NCBI GenBank assembly: GCA_009760855.2
Contig: WPIO01000244.1
Span: 81,001 to 145,000, forward strand
Origin: Cristatella mucedo
Taxonomy: Eukaryota; Bryozoa; Phylactolaemata; Cristatellidae
Reading direction: 5' to 3'
Length of the DNA: 64,000 nt
This document shows positions 20,518 through 29,953 of this stretch, piece by piece; the stretch's first letter is position 1; every line of letters starts with the position of its first letter. Position numbers and translations under genes: made by a program. A model generated the notes under the pieces. That model made no database searches and had not been told where the DNA came from. It was given only the letters and a program-made list of their open reading frames with translations.

Positions 20518-22033
20518 ATGGTAAGTGCACCGATTGACACTATACTAGAATTAGGCGATTCTAGCTTTCCTAACTTCAAAATTAAAGATTACCAATACAG
20601 AGAATTGTATCAGAGTAATGGAAATGAAGCAGATAGTATTGCAAATAAACTAGTTACATTCACCGTTCTTGGTGAACAACAACTTTGCTTTGTGCTGTCA
20701 GATGCTTATCTGCTGCTTGAAGGTCAATTACAAGTTCAAACAGCTGCTGGTGGAAACTTTGCAGCACCTTCTAGAACTCTTGCTGCTGGATTTGTTAACA
20801 ATGCTGGAGCATGGATGTTTAGTTCGATGAGAATCAGACTTGGTGCTGAAGAAATAGAAAGCAATTCATTGAAAGAAGGCCCTGGAAGTGTATCAACTCT
20901 TATTGGTCACCTTACATATCCAAATGATTATAACCGAACAGAAGAACCTGCAACTGGATGGAAGAAAGATGAAGCAAATTCGTTTGATGATCTATATACA
21001 GGCAGTAGTGCTTATGTTAGCCCAAGTGCTTCTTCAGCAACTTCTAGTAATATTGGTTTTGCTTACAGAAGAGGTATTTCGAGTGTCTTATCAGATAATG
21101 CAGGAACTTTTAGTATCTCACTCTCACTTTCAAGATTGTCTGGATTTTGCACAGATATGAATAAGATTCTTTATAATATTCCATTTACGCTTGAGATGAC
21201 GAGAGTTGGTGGAAGTGACTTTGATGCTATTATGACGGGTGCATCAGGAGCTGTTGCTAATACTAATTCAATTTAGAGGTGCTGCTGGGGCTGCTAATGA
21301 AGGACTTTGGAATGCATTTAAGATTATTATGTCAAAAATGAGACTGGTGGTTCCATGTGTTATTCCTAAAGAAAGTATTCAAAGAGAGCTTGCTGATGTA
21401 TCAAGTGAGAGAGCAAAGAAAATTAGACTTAATTACAGAGTCAGACGTTATGAAAATATGACATTGACTAATTTCAACCAAGGTCTAAAATATACCAGAA
21501 CTCTATCTGTGCAAAATACTATTGATAAAGTTAGGTGGTTGATTGTTGCTGCACAGAATACAAACAAATATAATGATTATACTGGAAACCCTTGCACATA
21601 CAATCATTGTGATATTAAAAATGTTACGGTGCTTGCTAATGGTTCAAAGCAATATCCTACTGTTGCTAGAAGTAGTTATCCAAAAGACGGAAAATGTTCT
21701 ACTGCATATCTATATTTTACTCAATTCAGAAAGAAGTATCTTGGATTAAATGAAGTTACAGAACCAGTTGGTGTAACTTTCCCTGAATGGTTAATGCTAT
21801 ATCCAATTCATGTTGTTGATCTCCAATACAACGATGAACCTTTAAGAATCACTTCAAAACTTGATTTAAGCATTGAGTTTAACTCTCAAATACCAAATGC
21901 AAATCCTGCTACAAACATTATGATTCACTATTTAACTATCTGTGAGAACACTGCAGAACTTACTTCTAATGGTAATGGTTCACCATTTACCTGCAGTAAA
22001 GGAACATTTATTTATGATGGAACTGACATTTAA
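20518..22033 (+). pseudogene. MCP: Hexon-like major capsid protein (one frameshift)
   Basis: The main shell protein, a double jelly-roll trimer. The gene spans about 505 codons, with a single frame change near 21270. The first half includes an ANKLVTFTVLGEQQLCFVLS strand and SSMRIRLGAEEIE; the second half has MRLVVPCVIPKESIQ, TRTLSVQNTIDKVRWL and FPEWLMLYPIHVVDLQYND, all of the hexon/Maverick MCP type. It follows the coiled-coil virion gene and precedes the nuclease. The start follows TATATAGAGAAGAA. The break means it cannot produce a full shell protein. Confidence 0.85.
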
Positions 22034-22056
22034 AAAAAATTTAAACCAGAAATATA

Positions 22057-22837
22057 ATGAATAAATTTGATTTTGTGCAAGGTTCGGATGAGTGGAAAAA
22101 ATCAATGTCATTGAATATTGGAGGCTCAGAGGTTTACTCAGTGCTTGGGAATGATCTAGTATTTGGAGAACAGACTGAAACTGATATAGAGTTAATTGCA
22201 AATAGAAAACTAAAAAAAATACATTGCTAATAATTCAAGTATGAGATTTCCTCCAATGTTGTTTGGTAAAGTATTTGAACCTATTGCTGCAAAGTTTTTA
22301 GAAATTAAACTAAAAGTTAAACTTGATAATGCAAACGATTTTTTTAGTAGTGATGGTGTATACAGATATTCTCCTGATGGAATAATAGATAACAATACTC
22401 TAGTAGAAATAAAATGCTTGTGGAGCAGGAATATCATTGATGATTTTATACTTAAACAATATCATGCGCAGTGTTTATTTGGTTTACATGTTTTAAAACT
22501 TAGTGAATGCTTTTACTCTGAGTTTGAGATTTTTGTTCCTGGATTGAATTGTGGAGAACCTCCGCTAGATTACGTAGCAGCTGGAAATGTAAGAATTCCT
22601 AATACTGATTTAGATATGCCAATTAGAGAACCAATTTTTATGCTATAACTTAAAGATGAAAAGTATTTTGATTTTGCGTTTGATATTATAAGCAAATATG
22701 GCAGATTTAATAATAAGAAAACAAACGGATATGATATAAAGTATTATATAAGAAGATGTTTGATTCAAGTAGTAGAAAAAGATGATCCTTGCAGATTTTC
22801 TAGAATAGTTCCTATTGTTAAAGAAGTGTTGGATTGA
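22057..22837 (+). pseudogene. YqaJ-like (lambda-exonuclease fold) nuclease, broken
   Basis: Begins at 22057 after AATATA. The N-terminus has QGSDEWKKSMSLNIGGSE, as in YqaJ enzymes. Next are FGKVFEPIAAKF and the catalytic pair SPDGII and LVEIKC, then a YHAQCLFGL helix. A frame change occurs in an A-run near 22210-22225 and an in-frame TAA at 22646-22648, with the same frame then open to 22837. Such nucleases resect double-stranded ends during viral recombination or replication. It is not a core Maverick gene. Confidence 0.78.
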
Positions 22838-22865
22838 TTGAAGATTTTAATTAGTAATTATATAG

Positions 22866-23723
22866 ATGAGTCGAATACATCATTGTGATGACTGCGTGAG
22901 TAGAATAAATGGTTATATTCTATCAGATCTTGATGCAAATGGAAATAGAATTATTAATATGAGAGATCCTGTGAATGATGGTGATGTTGTAACAAAAGCA
23001 TATGCAGATGCAAACTTTATTGTAAATAGTGGCCCTTCTTTAAATTTACAGAAAAGACCAATTACAAATCTTGCTCCAGGAGTTAATCTAACAGATGCTG
23101 TTAATGTAAGTCACGTATCTAATTATGTAAGAAAATCTGGAGATACAATGACTGGAGATTTAAATATGAATAGTTTTGCTATTACTTCTACATACTGGAA
23201 TTCTACTGTTACTACACCAACAGTTCTTCCTGATGATTTTTGTGTTACTTATGGTGGATTGAAGCGAGATGTGTTACTGAAGAATTACCCTGCTACAACA
23301 AATTTGAAAATGAATAATAACTCTATAATTAATGTTGCTGAACCTGTTAATTCTTCAGATGCTGCAACAAAGTCATATGTTGACAGAACTGTTAAAAAAA
23401 TAACAGAAGTCGTACTTGCATTTAATCCTAGAGCAATGAATTCTATTATTAGTATTTCTACTGCTTACTCTTGGCAAAATAAGAATAGTCCACCTATTAT
23501 AATACTTAGTGCTATGGTAGTTGGATCTTCTAATTGTATACAATTAAGACCTAGCAGCGATACAACAATAGTATCTGCAGATATAAGAGCTATAAGTACT
23601 TCTTCTAGTGGTACAGATTCTAAGTATTATGCTTATTTTAATAGATTGCCTGTTGATTATTATTATACTGATAACATAGGAAATATGAAGGTTAATCTTT
23701 TAATTTCTTACACAAGTACCTGA
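22866..23723 (+). CDS. Fibre-like protein D, 285 aa
   Basis: An intact phage-fibre-like gene. The N-terminus LSDLDANGNRIINMRDPVND matches fibre A. Further units contain TDAVNVSHVSNYVRKSGDTM, TGDLNMNSF and NSSDAATKSYVD. About 110 residues at the C-terminus form a likely head. It starts 6 bp after TATAT and ends overlapping the convergent Cys-rich gene by about 24 bp. Trimeric attachment-fibre function is inferred from the repeats. Confidence 0.8.
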   Translation: MSRIHHCDDCVSRINGYILSDLDANGNRIINMRDPVNDGDVVTKAYADANFIVNSGPSLNLQKRPITNLAPGVNLTDAVNVSHVSNYVRKSGDTMTGDLNMNSFAITSTYWNSTVTTPTVLPDDFCVTYGGLKRDVLLKNYPATTNLKMNNNSIINVAEPVNSSDAATKSYVDRTVKKITEVVLAFNPRAMNSIISISTAYSWQNKNSPPIIILSAMVVGSSNCIQLRPSSDTTIVSADIRAISTSSSGTDSKYYAYFNRLPVDYYYTDNIGNMKVNLLISYTST

Positions 23724-24146
23724 GAAGTACAAATGAACCAGTAATACAATTAATTCTTTTAATTTAGTTGCTTTACGCTTACCTTTTACTAATGGGAACA
23801 GTTTTGCAATATGCATTATTGATTCGTGTTCTAAACAATGATGAATGCAGAATAGCTCGGAACACCTTTTTTTAAAGTGTTTCTTTGCTAAGCAGTATAT
23901 TTTTGTAGGCCTTTGTTTAGAATATTTATTCCTTGCATAATAACAATCTGCACAAATGATTATTTTGTTGTTTCTTAAAATACCACAATCGAATTCTGTT
24001 TCTGTACTATCTAAATCACACATATCGCAACGCATTTCATGCTTTAACTTTGGCCTTTGCTTAACCTTTCTGCAAACTGGATGACCTGACTCTAAGTATT
24101 CAATTTCCCTAAATGTTGTCAAACAGCTTTCACAAAATATTTCCAT
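23700..24146 (-). CDS. Cys/His-rich putative zinc-binding protein, 148 aa
   Basis: An intact frame with multiple Cys pairs: CESC near the start, CDMC, CADC and a Cys/His cluster FCIHHCLEHE. These suggest two or three zinc sites. The C-terminal 35 residues are hydrophobic and basic. The start lies 9 bp from the integrase start, back to back, sharing a palindromic TTCTATAGAA. Possible regulatory or DNA-binding role, but the family is not recognised. Confidence 0.65.
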   Translation of the reverse strand: MEIFCESCLTTFREIEYLESGHPVCRKVKQRPKLKHEMRCDMCDLDSTETEFDCGILRNNKIIICADCYYARNKYSKQRPTKIYCLAKKHFKKRCSELFCIHHCLEHESIMHIAKLFPLVKGKRKATKLKELIVLLVHLYFSGTCVRN

Positions 24147-24158
24147 TTCTATAGAATG
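24143..24158. promoter_or_regulatory. Palindromic bidirectional viral start element
   Basis: The sequence CATTTCTATAGAATG contains the perfect palindrome TTCTATAGAA. Read either way it places TATAG immediately before an ATG: 24146 on minus and 24156 on plus. Confidence 0.55.
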
Positions 24159-25038
24159 TCATTTTTAACTCTAAATGAAAGAAAAAAGGAAGGGAAATTT
24201 AATCCAGAGTCTGATATAAGTCAAATATTCAAGCCAAGACCGAAAGTAATTCCAAAAGGTTTCTTTGATACAGCTAAACCTAATGAAAGTCATCAAGCAG
24301 ACATTTTGTATATGCCAAATGATTCTGGATGCAAATATGCTTTGAGTGTTATTGATGTTGCTAGCAGATATAAAGACTCGAGACCACTTAAAACAAAGTC
24401 TTCTAAAGAAGTAACACAAGCTATAGCAGATATTTATACAGAAAGCTTATTGAAGTGGCCAAAGAAGATAACAGTAGATCCTAGAACTGAGTTTATTGGA
24501 AAATTCATGAAAGAAATGAAAAGACATGAGACACAAGTTATAGAAGCTAAAAGTAAAAAGAGTGTTGCACTTGTTGAAGGAATGAATAGAACTGTAGCAG
24601 AGAGAGAGAGCATTTATTGCGCAATATGAAAAAGAATTAGAAAACATTAATAATGGAGATTTTACTAGAAATAAAGAATGGATTTATAATTTACCAAAGA
24701 TAATTGATTATCTAAATAATAGCGTTACGAGATCTATTGGTGAAGAACCTGTAAAGGCGATAAAAAAGAATCAGTAAAATTAAATATACCACAATATCAG
24801 TAGAAAAGTTTGAGAACAAGAACAATGATTAGAACTTGGAACAACTGTTAGATATTTACTAGAACCTGGTGAAGGAGAAGATGAAAAAAGAAGAAGAGCT
24901 ACAGATGCAATATGGAGTTTGACTAAACATACTATTGTTAGAATAGTGGTATTGAAAAAACAACCGGTTAGATATTTCGTAAATTATGTTAAAAGGAGTT
25001 TCGTTAAAGAGGAGTTGCAAGTGATTAAACAGGACTAA
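24156..25038 (+). pseudogene. INT: Retrovirus-type integrase of Maverick/adintovirus (broken)
   Basis: An rve DDE integrase that inserts the element in host DNA. Asp at residue 49 (HQADILYM), Asp at 108 (TVDPRTEF) and Glu at 141 (ALVEGMNRT) form the catalytic triad. A frame change lies near 24600-24610. After a further break near 24778-24830, the C-terminal module has GTTVRYLLEPGEGEDEKRR, TDAIWSLTKHTI and KRSFVKEEL, highly typical of Maverick integrases, up to 25038. Its start shares the bidirectional TATAG element with the Cys-rich gene. Confidence 0.92.
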
Positions 25039-25360
25039 TTTCTATTTGTGAACGTCGTTCTATAAGATTGTCAAACTCTTCTTGTGTAACTACTTCATCA
25101 GATAAAGCATCTGTTATTTTTGAAATAAACTGTGTGGTAGAATCAAGAGTAAATCTTTTTCTTTTATCTATTTCAACTAAAACACCGTCAACTGCCACTA
25201 GCATTGCTGTTAGTGCTAAGAAAGCAGAGACTGCATTGGTTATTTCAGGATGTGCGTGAACATGTGTTGCAGAAACTGTAACTCATAAAGCTACTAGAAT
25301 ATTTACAATTTTAATTATATATCTTAATCTTGTTAACTTAGTTAGACATGATCTAACTTT
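25025..25360 (-). pseudogene. Small viral ORF with hydrophobic segment (decayed)
   Basis: Convergent to the integrase and overlapping its stop by about 14 bp. The minus frame ends at 25025-25027 and contains the hydrophobic stretch ITNAVSAFLALTAMLVAVDG, followed by a charged helical tail with EEFDNLIERR. One in-frame stop lies near 25280, and no ATG with a viral start motif is clear. It is probably the outermost gene at the right end. Confidence 0.4.
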
Positions 25361-25924
25361 AACACTTTAACATGACACTATGGGGGCGCAAGACGACGCA
25401 GCAAGCGCGAACAAACGTGTTAGTTGGGGTCAGTCGGCTTCTGCAGTCCTGTCGTTTTACCGACTCCGAATCCAATAGTACGAGCGTACGCCTTCCAAAA
25501 CCCGGCTGGCTGAGCAACTGCTTGGCTAGTCCGAGTCGACAACTACCACAGTCGTGAGCTTCCGCCGAAAGACGCCAACACACGGGGGGGAGGTGTCACG
25601 AACACGCTACACGGGGAACGCGGAATATACAGTTCTCAACAACGCGCGAGCTATCCAGCTCCGCTCGGGCCTTGGGTACTCGTTCCCTTGCGTGCGTGGC
25701 AGCATCGCCGGAGCGCGCCTGCACGAATCCAGGTTCATAACTCGGCGAGACCGGGAGCCTCCAACACCATGACTTACTTGGCCAACTTCTCGCACCCAAG
25801 AGCCCCAGTGACCTCACGTCATCGCACATGCCGTAGGGTCCTACCCCGGCCTAGCCGGTGACCATACCCTCATTATAGCAGCCGGGTCCCAGTCAACCGA
25901 ACCCAGCCTGGATACATTATTATT
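25361..25924. other. GC-rich host flank right of the viral insert
   Basis: The composition returns to GC-rich within about 25 bp at 25360-25385. No gene or known repeat is recognised, and no TIR-like match to 4740-4870 is seen. Confidence 0.45.
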
Positions 25925-26040
25925 ATCCGACGAGATTGCTAGCTGTAGAAGCAATCTTCCGAAAGAAGCTTTTAAAATGTAGGCAGCAATCAAAAATGAC
26001 ATCTCAATTTCGAGCACTTAGTGATGCTCGCACAACAGCA
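25925..26040 (-). mobile_element. LINE ORF fragment
   Basis: About 115 bp is clearly similar to 30664-30785 of the neighbouring LINE (shared GCTAGCTGTAGA and GAAGCTTTT landmarks). It is a short decayed copy. Confidence 0.7.
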
Positions 26041-26064
26041 TAATGTAATGTAATGTAATGTATC
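26041..26064. repeat. (TAATG)n run, likely LINE tail, plus Copia target site
   Basis: Repeats of TAATG end in GTATC at 26060-26064, the left copy of the Copia target duplication. On the minus strand this reads (CATTA)n, a plausible 3' tail of the LINE now split by Copia. Confidence 0.55.
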
Positions 26065-26463
26065 TGTGAGACGCAGTGCTGCCGTGAAGCCATTCACCAG
26101 TCAATGGTCGAGAAAATTACTATGATTTATTAACGCAGCCGACAAACAGAACGTGGACCGTATTCAAATACGGACAAAGAACAAACAACAAGTGGGTCCA
26201 ATATATACTAGTCCCGAGTGAATACTATTGGCTGAGCAAGCCATCACGCATATTAATCTGGCTTTTCTTCTCGATCATGCTCCGATCAGTCCTGATCAGC
26301 TGTAGCTGGGGTGGCCTTGGCAGGGGTCTATTGGCCTAGGTACAGCCAATCAGCTGTAGTCTGCAGCTCCAGGAATAGCCGGTCTTCTGACTCAGTCAGT
26401 GATGCACTGCAGGTCAAGGTTATATCGTCCGGCACAATGGCTGTGAAGCGGATTCAGCCAACA
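26065..26463 (-). repeat. Copia 3' LTR
   Basis: 399 bp, identical by base-by-base reading to 29555-29953. Just inside, 26464-26473 read on minus as a GAGGGGAGG polypurine tract. Confidence 0.97.
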
Positions 26464-26473
26464 CCTCCCCTCG
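26464..26473 (-). other. Copia polypurine tract
   Basis: A purine run adjoining the 3' LTR on the coding strand, the expected plus-strand primer site. Confidence 0.75.
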
Positions 26474-26571
26474 CTGAGCAGCCACGGCCAGTCATGCAGT
26501 TGGGCGAAGTCCAACAGCAGTCGCACAAATCGCATGTTTATGTTTCCCAAGAGGTTTCGTCAGGAAATCTG

Positions 26572-29550
26572 CTATGTTTTCCTCAGACATGTATCCATAC
26601 CGTAGCGTTGGAGTATATCCATAATGTAGCGAGTCTGATTGAGAGTTATAATTTTGCAGCCTCTGTCTCTGGTTATCTGGATGCCGAGGATCCAGTGGGC
26701 TTCTCCTAGATCTCTCTGATGTATAACCTCTGGTAGGTCAAGGTATATCTCTTCCTCAAGTTCACCATGGAGAAAGGCCGTCTTGACGTCCATTTGATGG
26801 ATCTCTAGGTCCATCATAGCAGCAATTGATAAGACGGTTCTTAGAGAGTTGAACTTCACGACTGGTGCAAATGTCTCTGTGAAGTCAATACCGTCTACCT
26901 GAGAATAGCCCTTTGCAACCAAACGAGCTTTATGACAGTTTACTGACCCGTCTGCGTTTCGCTTCACTTTGAAGACAAATTTGCATCCTATGGCTTGCCT
27001 GCCCTTAGGTAGTTGGGTGACCTCATAGACACCATTCTCACGTAGGGAAGCAAGTTCGTCATCAATAGCAGCCGTCCACAGATGTGCTTCTGTGCTGCTC
27101 AGTGCATCGTGCAGGGTCGTGGGCTCATCGCTGCAAGCGATCAGCGCCTCAGCCACTGACCCGTATTCATCGTCATACAGTCTGGCAGGCCGTCTAGCAC
27201 GAGTTGACCGTCGAAGAGGTGCATCATCTAACTCGGCGGGAGCGTGTTGTAGCGTAGGTTCATTGTCAGTCGAAGCTTGGGGTTGTTGCACAGACTCGAT
27301 CGGAGCTGCTTGTTCGAGGTGCTGCACAGTATCCTCCCCTGGCACTGTAAAAACTTCGTCAAACAGAACGTCACGACTACTTAGCATTCGCTGTGTTTCA
27401 GGGTCGTACAAACGATAGCTCTTAGATCCAGAATCATGATTATAGCCAAGAAAAATACAACGTCTTGACTTTGAGTCAAGTTTAGACCGTAAGTGTGCTG
27501 GGATCAGTGCATATGCACAGCAGCCAAAGACACGGAAATGAGACACGTCAGGCTTTGCACCACTCCAAGCCTCCTCGGGTGTCTTACCGGGTATCGCCTT
27601 GTGAGTGCTATGATTCTTGATGTACACAGCAGTTGCAACTGCGTCAGGCCAGAACTTCAGGGGTAACTGAGCGTGATATAGCATTGACCTTGCCATCTCA
27701 GTGATTGTTCTGTTGCTGCGCTCAGCCACGCCATTCTGCTGTGGTGTATAGGGTGCGGTCCGTTGGTGAGCAATACCAGCCTCTTTCATTAGGGCGAGCA
27801 TCTCATGAGACATGTACTCACCGCCATTGTCCGATCGAAGCTTCTTAATAGATTGACCGCAAAAATTTTCAACTGCAGCTCTGTATTCCTTGAAAATTGC
27901 AGTCACTTCATCCTTGTGACGCATGAAGTATACCTTTGCATAACGCGAGGCATCATCAATAAATGTCACAAAGAAACGATAGCCGTTCGTTGAAGCTGTC
28001 TTCATAGGACCTGAAACGTCGGTGTGTACGAGAGCAAGTAATTCAGACTCTTTGGCACTGCTTCTCACCTTTGGGATGGGGTTGACATGCTGCTTTCCTT
28101 CCGCGCAGGCTTGGCAGAAGTTGAGGTCCGTGTGGTTAGACTCGAAGTCAAGACCGGCAACCATGCCTTTGGTTTTAAGCATGTCCAGGCTCCCACCTGA
28201 GATATGGCCGTACCGCTGGTGCCAAAGTTGAAAAGATTCATCTGATTTGCATGCGTGAGCAGCCGATACAGTTTGCTGTCTCATAGAGGTACATAGCAGG
28301 TAGAAAAGTCTCCCCTGTCTTACGCCTGCAGCAGCCACGTCCGTTGACCCAGGTCTGGTGAAAGACACATTATCACCGTCAAACTTGACCTTATAGCCTC
28401 TTAGGACGCATTGGCTTAAAGAAAAAAGGTTCTTGGCGAGTTTGGGTACGAGCAAAACATCTCGAAGTTCGGCTTCCCGCCATGCAGTACCTACATGCAG
28501 CTGAATGCGCACCGTGCCCATGCCGATCGCTTCAAGTACTTCGCCGTCACCCACCACGACACTGCGGGCAATTTTCTCGCAGTATGTAAAGAGCTCGGGC
28601 TCGTTGCACATATGCTGCGTTGCTCCAGAGTCTATTAGCCATTCCAGCTGTGATGAAAGCTGGCAGGTAGTCGAGTCGGCAGTGAAAACGAAGGAGTCCG
28701 TAGCTGCTGTATTGGCCTCCGATTTGGCATTTTCGTCTCGTTTCCTCTTGTAGCATTGTGAGGCCTTGTGGCCCACCACTAAGCAATAGTGGCACTTACC
28801 GGAAAACTTAAAAGTTTGTTGCTTGCCGTGAGTGGTAGACGAAGCCGCTTTACTGTCTTTCCAAGTTTCATTCGAAGCCACAAGAGCCAGCCCTCTCATG
28901 CTCTCGTCAAGGGAAGGCCGATTTTGCCGCCTCAGACGTTCATGCATCAGCCTGCTCTGGACAAATTCAAGCGTTAAGTCGCGCATGTCCCTTGCTTCAA
29001 GGGCCATTATCAGCGGCTGCCAAGACTCCGGTAGCCCATTAAGCATGCGTAGGACAATCTGTTCCTCCGGAATAGTATCTCCTGCGGCTTGAAGCAAATT
29101 TGCAATCGATTTAACCTCGCTTGCATAATTTTGTACATCGTCACCTTCTGCCATGCGGATAGATGCCAGCTTCTGATGTAGGAGTAGCCTACTCATCAGC
29201 GTTCTGGAAGCGTATATGGCATCCAGCTTCCGCCACGCCTCCGAAGCCGTTGCCATGTTTCCAATACCGGAACTCATGAGCACCGAATCCGATACCGCCA
29301 TGACGAGCACAGACAAAGCCTTCGCCGTGCGCCGGTCAAATTCTCGCTGTGCCTTAACATCATCTTCTTCCTCTTTCTTACAGCTCTTACCGGTAAGGGA
29401 TGTGACTTCCACGGGCCGTCTCTCGTCGCCGTTTACGACACCCCACAGATCGTTGGCGATGAAGTAGAATTTCGCCCGAGTACTCCATAGCTGCCAGTTT
29501 TCACCCGTAAACTTCTCCAGACCAACGACGCCAGTGAACGCTGGGCCCAT
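26572..29550 (-). pseudogene. Copia Gag-Pol polyprotein, defective
   Basis: The frame starts at the ATG at 29550, inside the primer-binding site. Domains in order are a Gag with FTGENWQLW, a CCHC knuckle CHYCLVVGHKASQC near 28750-28797, protease WLIDSGATQHM near 28640, an integrase zinc-binding segment with LWHQRYGH, and the integrase core with HTDVSGP, RSDNGGEY and ERSNRT. Copia-type reverse transcriptase follows, with QMDVKTAFLHG. Near 26727-26735 the frame jumps from the fingers/palm start to the DLGEAHWILG connection, skipping the YVDD region. A second junction near 26590-26605 removes most of RNase H and shifts frame; its C-terminal NIADFLTKPLG remnant lies at 26490-26600. About 993 codons versus roughly 1400 in intact relatives. 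Confidence 0.95.
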
Positions 29551-29554
29551 AACC
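29540..29554 (-). other. Copia primer-binding site, initiator tRNA-Met internal type
   Basis: The plus strand reads GCTGGGCCCATAACC next to the 5' LTR, which equals the anticodon stem-loop of initiator tRNA-Met. Priming by an internal tRNA fragment, and not by the 3' CCA end, is known for Drosophila copia. Confidence 0.8.
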
Positions 29555-29953
29555 TGTGAGACGCAGTGCTGCCGTGAAGCCATTCACCAGTCAATGGTCG
29601 AGAAAATTACTATGATTTATTAACGCAGCCGACAAACAGAACGTGGACCGTATTCAAATACGGACAAAGAACAAACAACAAGTGGGTCCAATATATACTA
29701 GTCCCGAGTGAATACTATTGGCTGAGCAAGCCATCACGCATATTAATCTGGCTTTTCTTCTCGATCATGCTCCGATCAGTCCTGATCAGCTGTAGCTGGG
29801 GTGGCCTTGGCAGGGGTCTATTGGCCTAGGTACAGCCAATCAGCTGTAGTCTGCAGCTCCAGGAATAGCCGGTCTTCTGACTCAGTCAGTGATGCACTGC
29901 AGGTCAAGGTTATATCGTCCGGCACAATGGCTGTGAAGCGGATTCAGCCAACA
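29555..29953 (-). repeat. Copia 5' LTR
   Basis: Identical to the 3' LTR. GTATC follows immediately at 29954-29958. Confidence 0.97.

Larger units (their letters stand above)
4870..25038 (+). mobile_element. Endogenous Maverick/Polinton-adintovirus-type element
   Basis: A continuous AT-rich block contains the diagnostic set for this virus/transposon group: protein-primed DNA polymerase B, rve integrase with the typical C-terminal module, hexon-like major capsid protein, packaging ATPase, adenain-type protease and viral phospholipase A2. Fibre-like proteins, a nuclease and unknown ORFs accompany them. Genes lie on both strands, without introns and tightly packed. Multiple frameshifts and stops plus a LINE insertion show that it is a decaying integrated copy and not a contaminating virus. 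The ends are estimated from composition and outermost genes, since no terminal inverted repeats were found. Confidence 0.93.
26065..29953 (-). mobile_element. Copia-type LTR retrotransposon, internally deleted
   Basis: Two LTRs with TG...CA ends (26065-26463 and 29555-29953) appear identical over 399 bp and are flanked by GTATC at 26060-26064 and 29954-29958. The coding strand is minus. Gag, protease and integrase are open; reverse transcriptase lacks its YVDD region and RNase H is mostly gone. Identical LTRs mean recent insertion, so either the deleted form was copied by helper proteins or the deletions occurred after insertion. Confidence 0.97.

Noticed and set aside
5452-22648. Alternative genetic code explaining in-frame stops
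   Set aside because: Both TAA and TGA occur, together with true frame changes and a LINE insertion. Simple decay explains them.
4870-25038. Bacterial or phage contamination
   Set aside because: Phage-like fibre and HNH genes are present, but the core is Maverick type and a host LINE with target duplication sits inside.
25068-25259. Plus-strand 63-codon ORF
   Set aside because: The opposite strand has a more protein-like frame with a hydrophobic helix and charged tail.
28022-29467. Plus-strand ORFs across the Copia element
   Set aside because: Shadows of the minus-strand Gag-Pol frame.
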